Shown one piece after another: positions 15,987 to 23,489 of a stretch of 33,324 bases of DNA. The position numbers were made by a program, and so were the translations under genes. Below the pieces are notes generated by a model, which was not told the DNA's origin, did no database searches, and was given only the letters and a program-made list of their open reading frames with translations. Source of the stretch: Nitrospirota bacterium (lineage in GTDB: Bacteria > Nitrospirota > Thermodesulfovibrionia > Thermodesulfovibrionales > JdFR-88); assembly GCA_021840255.1 (NCBI GenBank), contig JAKBYX010000002.1:1-33324 (forward strand), written 5' to 3'. The stretch's first letter is position 1. Each line of letters begins with the position of its first letter.

Positions 15987-17078
15987 ATGTCTTGGCTTTC
16001 CGAGCAAGAAGCGAAGCAAAAAAGACAGACAGATATCGGGCCGCCCAGCTATAAGGAGATGCTTCCGCCCGTTATCGCTAAAAATTACGGCAAATGGAAG
16101 TATCATGAGGTCCTCACCCCGGGGCATATGGTCCATGTGGCCGAGTCCGGAGACAAGGTCTACACCGTCAGGGTGGCGGGCCCCAGGCTCCTTTCCACTG
16201 CCTCCATCCGGGAGCTGATGGATATAGCGGACAAGTACTGCGATGGCTACATCCGCTGGACTACCCGCAACAATATTGAGTTCATGACCACGAAGGAAGA
16301 GAACGTGGCCCTGATAAAGAAGGCCGCCGATGAGATAGGTTTCCCCTCTGGCGGCATAGGTTCCGGCATCTCCAATATGGTCCACACGCAGGGCTGGATC
16401 CACTGCCACAGCGCCTGCACGGACGCCTCCGGTCTGGTCAAGGCCATAATGGACGAGCTGTTCCCTTACTTCAACGAGAAGCACCTTCCGGCAAAGACCA
16501 GGCTTGCTCTGGCCTGCTGCGTCAATATGTGCGGCGCGGTGCACTGCTCCGACATAGCGGTCGTGGCCATTCACAGGAAAGTACCTGAGATCGATCATGA
16601 TCATGTGAAGAACATGTGCGAGATACCGACCACGGTAAGCTCCTGTCCGACCAGGGCCATCAGCCCGGATCCGGCCAAGAAGAGCATAAAGATCAACCCG
16701 GACAAGTGCATGTATTGCGGCAACTGCTTTACCGTCTGCCCGCCCATCAACATCCACAATCCGGAGCAGGACGGTGTGGCCATAGTCGTAGGCGGCAAGG
16801 TTGGCAGCCTGAGGAAGGGACCCATGTTCTCCAAGCTGGCGATCCCCTACATAAAGAACAACCCGCCCAGGTGGCCTGAGGTTGTCGAGGCCGTCAAGAA
16901 CATCGTGGACACCTACGCAAAAGATGCAAGGAAAAACGAAAGGGTCGGCGAATGGATCGACAGGATAGGCTGGGAGTCTTTCTTCAAGAAGACCGGCATA
17001 CCCTTCACGTTCCAGCACATCGACGACTTCACCTTCGCGAGGGATACGTTCAGGACGTCTGCCGCATTTAAGTGGTAA
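15987..17078 (+). CDS. dsrB: Dissimilatory sulfite reductase beta subunit
   Basis: DsrB, 363 residues, holding the catalytically competent siroheme in the DsrAB complex. Visible ligands: HCHSAC near residue 136, CCVNMCG near 173 (the double-Cys siroheme/cluster motif), and a ferredoxin-type 4Fe-4S site [13 protein letters not shown] near 242. [11 protein letters not shown] and [15 protein letters not shown] are highly conserved DsrB blocks. AAAGGAGG precedes the ATG. The gene ends just before a very strong intrinsic terminator, so dsrAB may be a transcription unit largely separate from dsrD. Confidence 0.97.
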   Translation: MSWLSEQEAKQKRQTDIGPPSYKEMLPPVIAKNYGKWKYHEVLTPGHMVHVAESGDKVYTVRVAGPRLLSTASIRELMDIADKYCDGYIRWTTRNNIEFMTTKEENVALIKKAADEIGFPSGGIGSGISNMVHTQGWIHCHSACTDASGLVKAIMDELFPYFNEKHLPAKTRLALACCVNMCGAVHCSDIAVVAIHRKVPEIDHDHVKNMCEIPTTVSSCPTRAISPDPAKKSIKINPDKCMYCGNCFTVCPPINIHNPEQDGVAIVVGGKVGSLRKGPMFSKLAIPYIKNNPPRWPEVVEAVKNIVDTYAKDARKNERVGEWIDRIGWESFFKKTGIPFTFQHIDDFTFARDTFRTSAAFKW

Positions 17079-17083
17079 AATAA

Positions 17084-17127
17084 AAAAAGGGGCAGCGGGC
17101 GCGCGCAGAAGCGCGCCCGTCCTTTTT
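17084..17127 (+). terminator. Strong intrinsic terminator between dsrB and dsrD
   Basis: A perfect nine-base G+C stem, CGGGCGCGC (17096-17104) with GCGCGCCCG (17111-17119), loop GCAGAA. An outer stem AAAAAGG (17084-17090) with CCTTTTT (17121-17127) flanks it. A long T-rich stretch follows. It should stop most transcripts leaving dsrB. Confidence 0.85.
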
Positions 17128-17245
17128 GTTTTTTTCTTTTTTGTTTTTGTTTTTTTCAGGCTCAGGGTTGATTAGGACCAGTTAGGGCAAACGAACAAAA
17201 AACACAAAGCCAAAAAATCATTTACAGCCGGAGGGCAGGCAAGAA

Positions 17246-17494
17246 ATGGAAAAGGAAGAGCTTAAAGACAAGATTTTCGCTTTTGTGCAGGCCGCGAAAG
17301 GCAAGAAGAAGCTGAAGGAAAAAGATATCATAAAAGGCGTGTCCACTGAGACCGGCGAGGCTGCGGATGTCGTCAAGAAGGCCATGAGGGAGATGATCGA
17401 CGTAGGCAAGCTCATGTATTCCTATGGCGGCGGCTCCAGCTCCGTCGAGATCCCCTCTGAGGAGTACCTCAGGGAAAAGGGCATGATAAAGTAA
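17246..17494 (+). CDS. dsrD: DsrD, activator of dissimilatory sulfite reductase
   Basis: An 82-residue winged-helix protein typical of sulfate reducers (about 78-85 residues). The sequence runs from a charged first helix (EKEELKDKIFAFVQ) through KKLKEKDIIKGV and a second helical block to a short wing (GKLMYSYGGGSSSVEIPS). DsrD has been shown to stimulate DsrAB allosterically rather than bind DNA, and its presence separates reductive from sulfur-oxidising dsr systems. A GGAGGG-type ribosome binding site precedes the ATG. It stands 167 bases after dsrB, beyond the terminator, and 27 bases before dsrN. Confidence 0.95.
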   Translation: MEKEELKDKIFAFVQAAKGKKKLKEKDIIKGVSTETGEAADVVKKAMREMIDVGKLMYSYGGGSSSVEIPSEEYLREKGMIK

Positions 17495-17521
17495 GAGCTT
17501 AATTTAAAAAATTCCTTTGCT

Positions 17522-19018
17522 GTGAGAGATTTTTTATTTCCAAGGGTAGTCGTAGCCGGGCTAAGCGGTGGCTCGGGTAAGACTACCCTTAGTCTTGGGC
17601 TGGTCCGGGCGTTCAAAAAGCGTGGGCTGAAGGTGCTTGCCTTCAAGAAAGGGCCCGATTATATTGACGCGGCCTGGCTGGGCGCGGCATCCGGGGAGCC
17701 CTGTTACAACCTGGACCCCTTCCTGATAGGGCGTGAGAACATCGTTCCTTCCTTCATCAGCCGTGTAAAAAAGGCGCAGGCTGGCATATCTCTTATAGAG
17801 GGCAATCGCGGCATCTTTGACGGCATGGACCTTAAAGGCTCCCAGAGCACGGCAACGCTGGCCGGCCTGCTTGGGTCCCCGGTCATCCTGATAATGGATG
17901 CCTCCAAGATGACGCGCACCGCCGCGGCCATCGTCCTCGGGGTAAAAAATTTCGACCCGGAGCTAAAGCTTGCGGGCGTGGTTCTGAACCGGGTGGCGGG
18001 CGCCCGGCACGAGGCCATGCTTAGAAGCTCGATAGAGAGCTATACAGGGGTTCCCGTCCTTGGGGCGTTGCCAAAACTGAGGGGGGCAAATACCATTATC
18101 TCCGAGAGGCACATGGGCCTCCTTGCCCACGGAGAGCACCCGGAGGCCGCCGCGGCCCTGGAGCGCGCATGCGAGCTGATCGAAAAGCATGTGGATGTGG
18201 AAGGCGTTATAAAGGCCGCCCTTCAGGCCGTCCGTTTAAGGCAGCCCGCCCGGACCGGGGAAGACGCGGCAAAAAAGATAGACGGGAAAAAGAGAAAAGC
18301 CGGGCTCGTGATAGGCGTGATACAGGACCGCGCCTTTCAGTTCTACTATCCCGAGAATCTTGAAGCGCTTGAACAGGCGGGCGCAAAGATAGAGGTGATC
18401 AGCCCGCTTGCTGAAAAGGGCGCGGGGTCAAAAAAGACAAAAAAGATGCTTTCAAGCCTGCATGCCCTATACATCGGCGGAGGGTTCCCCGAGACCAACG
18501 CACTTCCACTGTCAGAAAACCGGGGTTTCATACGCGCTCTTAAGGAAAGGGTGGAACAGGGGCTTCCGGTCTATGCGGAGTGCGGAGGGCTCATGTACCT
18601 GGCCAGCCACATTGAGCTGGATGGCATAAGGTATAAAATGGCAGGCATATTCCCATTCGGCATGACGCTTGAAAAAAGGCCTGTCGCCCACGGGTACAGC
18701 ATCGCAAAGGTGCAAGGTCAAAACCCGTTTTATCCCCTGGGGACGGTGCTTAAGGGGCACGAGTTCCATTATTCCAGGCCAGCCAGGATTCCCGCAAAAA
18801 GCAAAAACAAGAAAACGGAAATGGGAAAAAGCGCCGGAAACACTAACGGCTCGCGGCTGGTTCTTCAGATGGAGCGGGGAACCGGGATCGAAGGCGGCAT
18901 GGATGGCCTGGTATATAAAAATGTCTTTGCCACTTACACCCATACCCATGCCCTTGGCACCCCGGAATGGGCGCGCGGAATGCTGAAAGCGGCAGCAAAG
19001 TTTTTAAATTTGCGATGA
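17522..19018 (+). CDS. dsrN: DsrN / cobyrinate a,c-diamide synthase-type siroheme amidase
   Basis: A 498-residue CbiA-family enzyme: an N-terminal dethiobiotin synthetase-like ATPase (GLSGGSGKTTLSLGLVRAF, KKGPDYIDAAWL) and a C-terminal class I glutamine amidotransferase (YIGGGFPETNA; YAECGGLMYL with nucleophile Cys354; GHEFHYSRP; a final THTHALGTPEW). Next to dsr genes this enzyme is DsrN, thought to amidate a carboxylate of siroheme to give the siroamide of DsrAB. A role in cobalamin synthesis is the alternative, but no cobalamin genes are nearby. It starts with GTG and lacks a clear ribosome binding site. A Lys/Asn-rich insert lies near residues 420-440. Its stop overlaps the next gene by four bases. 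Confidence 0.93.
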   Translation: MRDFLFPRVVVAGLSGGSGKTTLSLGLVRAFKKRGLKVLAFKKGPDYIDAAWLGAASGEPCYNLDPFLIGRENIVPSFISRVKKAQAGISLIEGNRGIFDGMDLKGSQSTATLAGLLGSPVILIMDASKMTRTAAAIVLGVKNFDPELKLAGVVLNRVAGARHEAMLRSSIESYTGVPVLGALPKLRGANTIISERHMGLLAHGEHPEAAAALERACELIEKHVDVEGVIKAALQAVRLRQPARTGEDAAKKIDGKKRKAGLVIGVIQDRAFQFYYPENLEALEQAGAKIEVISPLAEKGAGSKKTKKMLSSLHALYIGGGFPETNALPLSENRGFIRALKERVEQGLPVYAECGGLMYLASHIELDGIRYKMAGIFPFGMTLEKRPVAHGYSIAKVQGQNPFYPLGTVLKGHEFHYSRPARIPAKSKNKKTEMGKSAGNTNGSRLVLQMERGTGIEGGMDGLVYKNVFATYTHTHALGTPEWARGMLKAAAKFLNLR

Positions 19019-19380
19019 CAGGGCGCAAGGTTTTTCTGCTTGGACTTTTTTTCTGTCTTGTCTGTGCCGCTTTTTCTCCGTGTCCTTCCAGCGCCAATCC
19101 TGAATATGCCAGGGCCACCGGAAAGGCGTGCATACAGTGCCATGGCGGGGGCGAGGTTGCCGGGCAACCTTTTTCTTCCGGGCAGCCGTTTGCCCATGGA
19201 GGTTCTTACCATAGGTCTCAACTTGCCGTGCTGCCGCCCAGCCTGCCGCCCAGCCAGACTGCCGGATTGGAAAGCAGGTTGTTTCTGCCAGGCGTCGCCA
19301 GCCCGATCTCCGCGATAGAATGGTTAGCTGCCCTCCTGTGCCTGCTTCTTATCCGGAAACCGGAACACGCCGCGAAGTAG
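19015..19380 (+). CDS. Small exported monoheme c-type cytochrome, coupled to dsrN
   Basis: A 121-residue protein whose ATG overlaps the dsrN stop (ATGA). It has a clear signal peptide: TGRK, a hydrophobic core VFLLGLFFCLVCAAF, and a likely cut after SSA (residue 27). The mature N terminus NPEYARATGKACIQCHGGG holds one CxxCH heme-c site (C39, C42, H43). NPEYAR..G..C..CH is reminiscent of small periplasmic cytochromes of anaerobes. A Pro/Ser/Gln-rich linker follows, then a C-terminal hydrophobic segment (ISAIEWLAALLCLLLI) ending in a short basic tail, so the protein is probably membrane-anchored with the heme outside. No distal ligand is obvious, though several His and no Met follow the site. 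Partner unknown; linkage to dsrN suggests sulfite respiration. Confidence 0.8.
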   Translation: MTGRKVFLLGLFFCLVCAAFSPCPSSANPEYARATGKACIQCHGGGEVAGQPFSSGQPFAHGGSYHRSQLAVLPPSLPPSQTAGLESRLFLPGVASPISAIEWLAALLCLLLIRKPEHAAK

Positions 19381-19485
19381 TGATACAATTGGATTAAGCG
19401 AAGCGGCCTGGAGCGTGCTGGGCCAACGCGTTTCGGGCGATAGGATGAACAAGTGCCAGGGTATCAAACAACAAAGGAGGCACAC

Positions 19486-19809
19486 ATGGCAATCAGTAAC
19501 GAGCAAACAGTGTTAGATGACATGAGGGCTGTTGCGCCTGAATTTTCGAAGCTTACAGAAGAGCTTCTATTCGGTGATATTTGGAAACGCCCTGATCTCT
19601 CGCAGCGCGATAAAAGCTTGATCACTGTCACATGCCTGATCGCGCTGAACCGTATAGAGCAAGTCGATTTCCATCTTAAAAAGGCTTTTGAAAACGGCCT
19701 CACGAAGGAAGAACTTGTGGCCGCGATCACGCATATTGCATTTTACGCCGGATGGCCTACGGCAGCCTCAGGGTTTGTTCACTTGAAAAAAATAATCGAT
19801 CACCTATAA
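19486..19809 (+). CDS. Carboxymuconolactone decarboxylase-family protein
   Basis: A 107-residue all-helical protein of the CMD/AhpD superfamily. Typical blocks: DLSQRDKSLITVTCLIALN, the proton-relay style segment VDFHLKKAFENGLTKEELV, and AFYAGWPTAAS. The CxxC of AhpD peroxidase adaptors is absent, so it is closer to the gamma-carboxymuconolactone decarboxylase-like group, often stress-related. The real start is ATG 19486, six bases after AAAGGAGG; an upstream ATG at 19453 has no ribosome binding site. It is monocistronic, followed by a strong terminator. Confidence 0.9.
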   Translation: MAISNEQTVLDDMRAVAPEFSKLTEELLFGDIWKRPDLSQRDKSLITVTCLIALNRIEQVDFHLKKAFENGLTKEELVAAITHIAFYAGWPTAASGFVHLKKIIDHL

Positions 19810-19887
19810 GTTGATTTAAGAAAAACTGAGTTCAAGGGGCCTTGCGAACTTTCCTGCATATTAGCGCCGCGCTCGCCTTTTGTTTTA

Positions 19888-19950
19888 GTTAGACCAGAGG
19901 AAAGAGAGAAAAAGGGGGCAACGCCCCCTTTTCAGTTTCTTTTGTCTAAC
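19888..19950 (+). terminator. Long hairpin terminator after the carboxymuconolactone decarboxylase-like gene
   Basis: A core stem GGGGGC (19914-19919) with GCCCCC (19923-19928), loop AAC, is extended by A/T pairs and closed by GTTAGAC (19888-19894) with GTCTAAC (19944-19950). TTTT follows the core. It can work in both directions. Confidence 0.75.
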
Positions 19951-20015
19951 AAAAACTTCCTGTGGAAACATGGCATCTTCCGCGAACTTGGGGCGGACAA
20001 GACTGCGTCCACCTA

Positions 20016-20110
20016 CCCGCACTTTGCGACAACTAGAAAAAGGTGCGGGCTTCGGGACGTAACTTATGCGATCGCATAACTTACCGGCCTCACTTTTTCT
20101 GGTAGAACTA
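20016..20110. repeat. Structured repeat element, copy B
   Basis: Aligns with 131-225. The stem CCCGCAC (20016-20022) with GTGCGGG (20043-20049) corresponds to the copy A stem, with a T-A to C-G change on both sides and a G-T to G-C change. A 12-base palindrome ATGCGATCGCAT and the shared end TTTTCTGGTAGAA follow. No ORF is associated. Possibly a mobile-element end or an RNA domain. Confidence 0.5.
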
Positions 20111-20169
20111 TGGGATGGCTCTTATTTCCCAAATGGTCGCATTATGCCTCGATAGGGACTGATACTAAA

Positions 20170-20198
20170 TTGACTGCTTTAGAATTTATTCGTATACT
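20170..20198 (+). promoter_or_regulatory. Strong sigma-70-type promoter
   Basis: TTGACT (20170-20175), 17 bases, TATACT (20193-20198). The predicted start is near 20205, about 390 bases before the reductase ATG, giving a long leader with a tiny ORF. Confidence 0.65.
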
Positions 20199-20230
20199 GA
20201 AACAGATTCTTTTTGAGAGGAGGTGGACAG

Positions 20231-20278
20231 GTGATCGCGTATTTCATGCCGGGGCTTTTTAAGGCCGCGTTTGGCTGA
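20231..20278 (+). CDS. Fifteen-residue leader ORF
   Basis: A GTG codon seven bases after AGGAGG opens 15 codons (MIAYFMPGLFKAAFG) ending in TGA. It is the first translatable frame after the promoter at 20170-20198. It could be a regulatory leader peptide for the reductase genes downstream or the stump of a lost gene. No family is recognised. Confidence 0.3.
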   Translation: MIAYFMPGLFKAAFG

Positions 20279-20594
20279 CGAAGCTTTACCCAAAAGCCTG
20301 GTCGAGGTTTTCCGGCTATGGAGTTCGGCGGTCGTTCTGGTTCACGCTCCTTGTTCATAACTGCCTGATCCGCTGATTTAATCCAAACTCCACCGCAAAA
20401 AATCCATAGCGAAAAAAGTCTTGCCAACCTCACTGCTGCGCGTGGACGGGGTCTTTTCCGTCCGGCTAGCTGAAATTTTTTTGAGGTTTTTTTTCACTTC
20501 GACCTTGCTGCCCCGTATTAAATCGGGCAATAAATTTTTTTCGATTTTTGTCATCGCCGGGCAGATTTTTTCAAATAAAAAAAGTGGAGGATTT
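20279..20594. other. 316-base untranslated stretch before the double-cubane reductase
   Basis: No supported gene. The minus-strand frame from 20433 to 20179 has no ribosome binding site or recognisable domain. The last 130 bases are T-rich on the plus strand. GGAGG at 20584-20588 serves the reductase start. Confidence 0.4.
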
Positions 20595-21869
20595 ATGAGC
20601 GGAAAAGATTATACAAAGATGTGGGAAGGCCTTGGACTTAATCTTGAGAATCACGCGGGGCTCCTTGGCGCCCTTTCAAAGGCTTACACGGACATTTACC
20701 TTGCTCAGAAGAACAGGCCCAAGGCAATGGAGTACTTTGATTTTGTCATTTCCGAGGTGCATGGACTGAGGATCGAGGAGATCGTGAACGCAAAGGAATC
20801 TGGCCGCAAGGTGGTGGGCACATTCTGCGTCTATGTGCCCGAGGAGATCGTGCTTGCGGCTGACGGAGTATGCATAGGCTTATGCGCGGGTGCTGAGGTA
20901 GGCTCCGACGAGGCCGAGAAGTTCATACCCAGAAACACCTGCGCCCTCATAAAGGCTTTCATGGGTTTCAAGCTTTCCAGGCTTTGCCCTTATGTCGAAT
21001 CCGCTGACCTTATCGTTGGCGAGACTACTTGCGATGGCAAGAAAAAAGCATATGAAAGCTTTAATGACATAACTGGAAAGGTCTATGTTATGGAAATCCC
21101 TCACATGAAAAACGCCGAGGACAGAAAACTCTGGCTCAGTGAGGTAAAGCGGTTCAAGGATAAGATGGAGGCGCTTTCCGGAAAGAAGATCTCTCTTGAA
21201 GGGCTTAAAAAAACTGCGGCAGTTGTGAACGCGAAGAGAAAAGCGCTCCAGAGGCTTAGTAAACTAAGGGCGGCGGATCCAGCTCCGATATCTGGTCTGG
21301 ATGCTCTTCTGGTAAACCAGGTTTCCTTCTACGATGACCCTCAGAGGTTCACCGAGATGACAAACAAGCTTTGCGACGAACTCCAAGAAAGGGTATCGAA
21401 TGGAACCGGTGTGGCGGTAAAGGGCGCGCCCCGCATACTCATCTCAGGCTCGCCAATGGCGATACCCAACTGGAAGCTCCACGCGATAATCGAGGGAAGT
21501 GGCGCGGTAGCGGTTGGAGAAGAGTCCTGCATAGGAGAAAGAAATCACAGAGACCTGCTGGATGAGAATTTCTCCAATGTGCATGAGGCGATGGAAAAAC
21601 TTGCCTCCCGTTACCTGGGCATAGACTGCGCCTGCTTTACACCGAACACTGAGCGGCTGGACAATATAAAGGCTTTGACCAAAAGTCTCCATGCGGACGG
21701 TGTCATCCACTATTCCCTCCAGTTCTGCACGCCTTACATGATGGAGGCGTACAAAGCGGAGAAGGCCGTTACCGAAGTGCCTTTCATGCGTATAGAGACG
21801 GACTATAGCATGGAGGATTTCGGACAGCTAAAGGTAAGGGTGGAAGCCTTTATCGAGATGCTCAAATAA
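20595..21869 (+). CDS. Double-cubane-cluster anaerobic reductase (2-hydroxyacyl-CoA dehydratase-like)
   Basis: A 424-residue protein of the HgdB/YjiM family. Conserved cysteine blocks are FCVYVPEEIVLAADGVCIGLC (C78, C93, C97), C116, CPY at 131 and TTCDGKKK at 146, then SCIGERNHRD and QFCTPYMMEAY toward the C terminus. Double-cubane cluster proteins hold an Fe-S double cubane and, when charged by an ATP-driven activator, carry out difficult low-potential two-electron reductions; the physiological substrate is unknown. GGAGG sits just before ATG 20595, which also matches the family N terminus, so the longer frame from 20421 is rejected. The activator gene follows after seven bases. Confidence 0.9.
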   Translation: MSGKDYTKMWEGLGLNLENHAGLLGALSKAYTDIYLAQKNRPKAMEYFDFVISEVHGLRIEEIVNAKESGRKVVGTFCVYVPEEIVLAADGVCIGLCAGAEVGSDEAEKFIPRNTCALIKAFMGFKLSRLCPYVESADLIVGETTCDGKKKAYESFNDITGKVYVMEIPHMKNAEDRKLWLSEVKRFKDKMEALSGKKISLEGLKKTAAVVNAKRKALQRLSKLRAADPAPISGLDALLVNQVSFYDDPQRFTEMTNKLCDELQERVSNGTGVAVKGAPRILISGSPMAIPNWKLHAIIEGSGAVAVGEESCIGERNHRDLLDENFSNVHEAMEKLASRYLGIDCACFTPNTERLDNIKALTKSLHADGVIHYSLQFCTPYMMEAYKAEKAVTEVPFMRIETDYSMEDFGQLKVRVEAFIEMLK

Positions 21870-21876
21870 GAATGAT

Positions 21877-22626
21877 ATGAAAAAAGCTTTAGGCGTAGAC
21901 ATAGGTTCCAGATTCATAAAAGCAGTCCTTTTGGAGGGAGGTGAATTTTCAGTCTTCAGAAGTCTGGACACCTCCTTTGATCCTCTTGAAAGGTGCAAAA
22001 GGCTGTTGGAAGAAATGTCTGCCGAAACTGTGATCGCAACCGGTTATGGCCGCCACCTTCTGGAAGTCCACACAGACATAAGAACCATAACAGAGATAAA
22101 GGCGTTCGCGAGGGGAGCACGAGCAATGTTTCCCTCGTGCCGCACGATCATAGACATAGGCGGCCAGGACACGAAAGTCATCAGCCTGAATGATGAGGGC
22201 ATAGTAAAAAAATTCGAGATGAACGACAGATGCGCCGCGGGGACAGGAAAATTTGTGGAGATAATGGCTAAGGCACTGGGCTATTCTCTTGAGGATTTCG
22301 GCCATGTATCGCCCGAAGGACAAGCGGAATTGCAGATCAACAGCATGTGCACGGTTTTTGCCGAATCCGAGGTCATTTCCCTTATAACGAAAGGGGTCGG
22401 CAGGGAAGAAATAGCTCTAGCCCTACACCGCTCAGTGGCTAACCGGGTGGTTTCGATGGTGCGCAGGGTTGCCCTCGAAGAAGATGTCGTGTTTGCGGGC
22501 GGGTGCGCCAAAAACAACTTGCTGCGTAGCCTGCTAGAGTCGGGCACGGGGAAGACAATAAAAGTGGCCGAAAACCCGGAGATCACCGGTGCGCTTGGGG
22601 CCGCCCTCTATGCTTTGGAAAAATGA
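21877..22626 (+). CDS. Acyl-CoA dehydratase activase (BadF/HgdC ATPase family)
   Basis: A 249-residue ASKHA-fold ATPase. The phosphate-1 loop is GVDIGSRFIKAVLLEGG at the N terminus; IDIGGQDTKVI near 92 is the second phosphate motif; VVFAGGCAKN near 206 is the adenosine motif. Cys119 (NDRCAAGTGKF) and Cys158 (CTVFAESE) are the ligands of the single 4Fe-4S cluster shared across the dimer. It hydrolyses ATP to push electrons at very low potential into its partner, here the reductase seven bases upstream. Length and motifs match HgdC/YjiL. Confidence 0.94.
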   Translation: MKKALGVDIGSRFIKAVLLEGGEFSVFRSLDTSFDPLERCKRLLEEMSAETVIATGYGRHLLEVHTDIRTITEIKAFARGARAMFPSCRTIIDIGGQDTKVISLNDEGIVKKFEMNDRCAAGTGKFVEIMAKALGYSLEDFGHVSPEGQAELQINSMCTVFAESEVISLITKGVGREEIALALHRSVANRVVSMVRRVALEEDVVFAGGCAKNNLLRSLLESGTGKTIKVAENPEITGALGAALYALEK

Positions 22627-22652
22627 GCTGGATAAAAGAAAAGGGCTGACAT

Positions 22653-22784
22653 ATGAAATGTTTTCGATCAATGGGTATCGATCTTCTTTGTGGCGCCATA
22701 TTGCTTGAATATCCTCTTGATTATATTGAGGCTTTGAACGAATTGTCCTCGGGAAAAGCCTGCCTTACGGATTGGGAAAAATAA
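22653..22784 (+). CDS. Small ORF of 43 residues, unknown
   Basis: It begins 26 bases after the activase stop, with AAAGGG about seven bases before the ATG. The product has three cysteines (C3, C13, C37), a short hydrophobic stretch (LLCGAILLEYPLDYI) and an acidic C terminus (LTDWEK). Position suggests a third gene of the double-cubane operon, but I recognise no family. It could be a chance frame. Confidence 0.35.
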   Translation: MKCFRSMGIDLLCGAILLEYPLDYIEALNELSSGKACLTDWEK

Positions 22785-23133
22785 AGAAAAAGTTTTTAGG
22801 CGCAGCATCTATTGGTATTAATGCTGGCCGTAACATGCATTCTAGCAGATAGTTTATACTCGCACAGTTCAGGGTGTATTTTATTATCCGCGGCGTTTAC
22901 TCGGGAGACAAGAGTCGAAGGGGTATCAAATGGTTATCAGAAATTTAAACCGCTGAGGATTTCAGGAAAAAGTTGAAGCTTTAACGTCCGGTGCATGCAA
23001 AGTCAAGTCGCTCTTTTTTATAAACTGTTTATGCGGACTGTCATAGCCCGGAGGATTATAATGAGACTGGCAGGGCTCTTTGAAAACCGAAGCCGGAAAG
23101 GAGCTTTTTAATTTAATAGGCAATCTCCGGCAA
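22785..23133. other. Intergenic stretch with one very short ORF
   Basis: About 350 bases without a supported full-size gene. A possible -10 TATAAA lies at 23019-23024. The only translatable frame with a good ribosome binding site is the 16-codon one at 23061. Confidence 0.4.
23061..23111 (+). CDS. Sixteen-residue ORF with canonical ribosome binding site
   Basis: GGAGG (23050-23054), six bases, ATG, then 16 codons (MRLAGLFENRSRKGAF) and TAA. It lies just before the tandem repeats. It may be a gene stump or regulatory peptide; no family is recognised. Confidence 0.25.
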   Translation: MRLAGLFENRSRKGAF

Positions 23134-23282
23134 AAAATGAATAGCGAGCGGTGAGCGAGCGAATGTGATAAATCCAAAAGACCTCACATTCGATTCCCGA
23201 AGGGGATAAAATGAATAGCGAGCGGTGAGCGAGCTAATGTAATAAACCCAAAAAGACGGCACATTCGATTCCCGTAGGGAAT
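23134..23282. repeat. Two tandem copies of a 74-75-base structured unit
   Basis: Unit 1 is 23134-23207 and unit 2 is 23208-23282, nearly identical in the first 27 bases and near the end (CATTCGATTCCCG). Each ends in a small hairpin: ATTCCC-GAA-GGGGAT in unit 1 and ATTCCC-GTA-GGGAAT in unit 2. Unit 1 also pairs CGAATGTGA with TCACATTCG. A related hairpin is at 27207-27232. Confidence 0.8.
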
Positions 23283-23462
23283 AAAAATGCAATTAACCGC
23301 CACCCGAACCGGCGGTGTTCGTTGAACGCTTGAACAGTCAGGTCTGGAAAGTCCCAATAAAATCAGCGGTTAAGGCTTTCACCTTGAACGGAAAAACAAA
23401 AAACACAAAAAAAACAAAAAAGGCAATGGCGGTTTCCATTATGGCCAACCAGCATACTGCCA

Positions 23463-23489
23463 GGATTCGAATCCGCACCTCAGAGGTGC
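23463..23489. repeat. Two adjacent palindromes at the truB 3' end
   Basis: GGATTCGAATCC (23463-23474) is directly followed by GCACCTCAGAGGTGC (23475-23489), which includes the truB stop codon. There is no T-run, so terminator function is doubtful. Confidence 0.5.

Noticed and set aside
18967..19014. A 16-residue N-terminal extension of the monoheme protein
   Set aside because: The shorter start gives a proper signal peptide and the ATGA overlap with dsrN.
19453..19485. An earlier ATG for the carboxymuconolactone decarboxylase-like gene
   Set aside because: It has no ribosome binding site, and the AAAGGAGG serving ATG 19486 lies inside this extension.
20179..20433. An 84-codon minus-strand frame in the gap before the double-cubane reductase
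   Set aside because: GTG start without ribosome binding site, no known domain, and it opposes a strong plus-strand promoter and leader ORF.
20421..20594. An N-terminal extension of 58 residues on the double-cubane reductase
   Set aside because: The extension is low-complexity and unlike the family; ATG 20595 has GGAGG and the expected N terminus.
23134..23282. A possible CRISPR array
   Set aside because: Only two head-to-tail units with no spacers of regular size and no cas genes; it is a tandem repeat.
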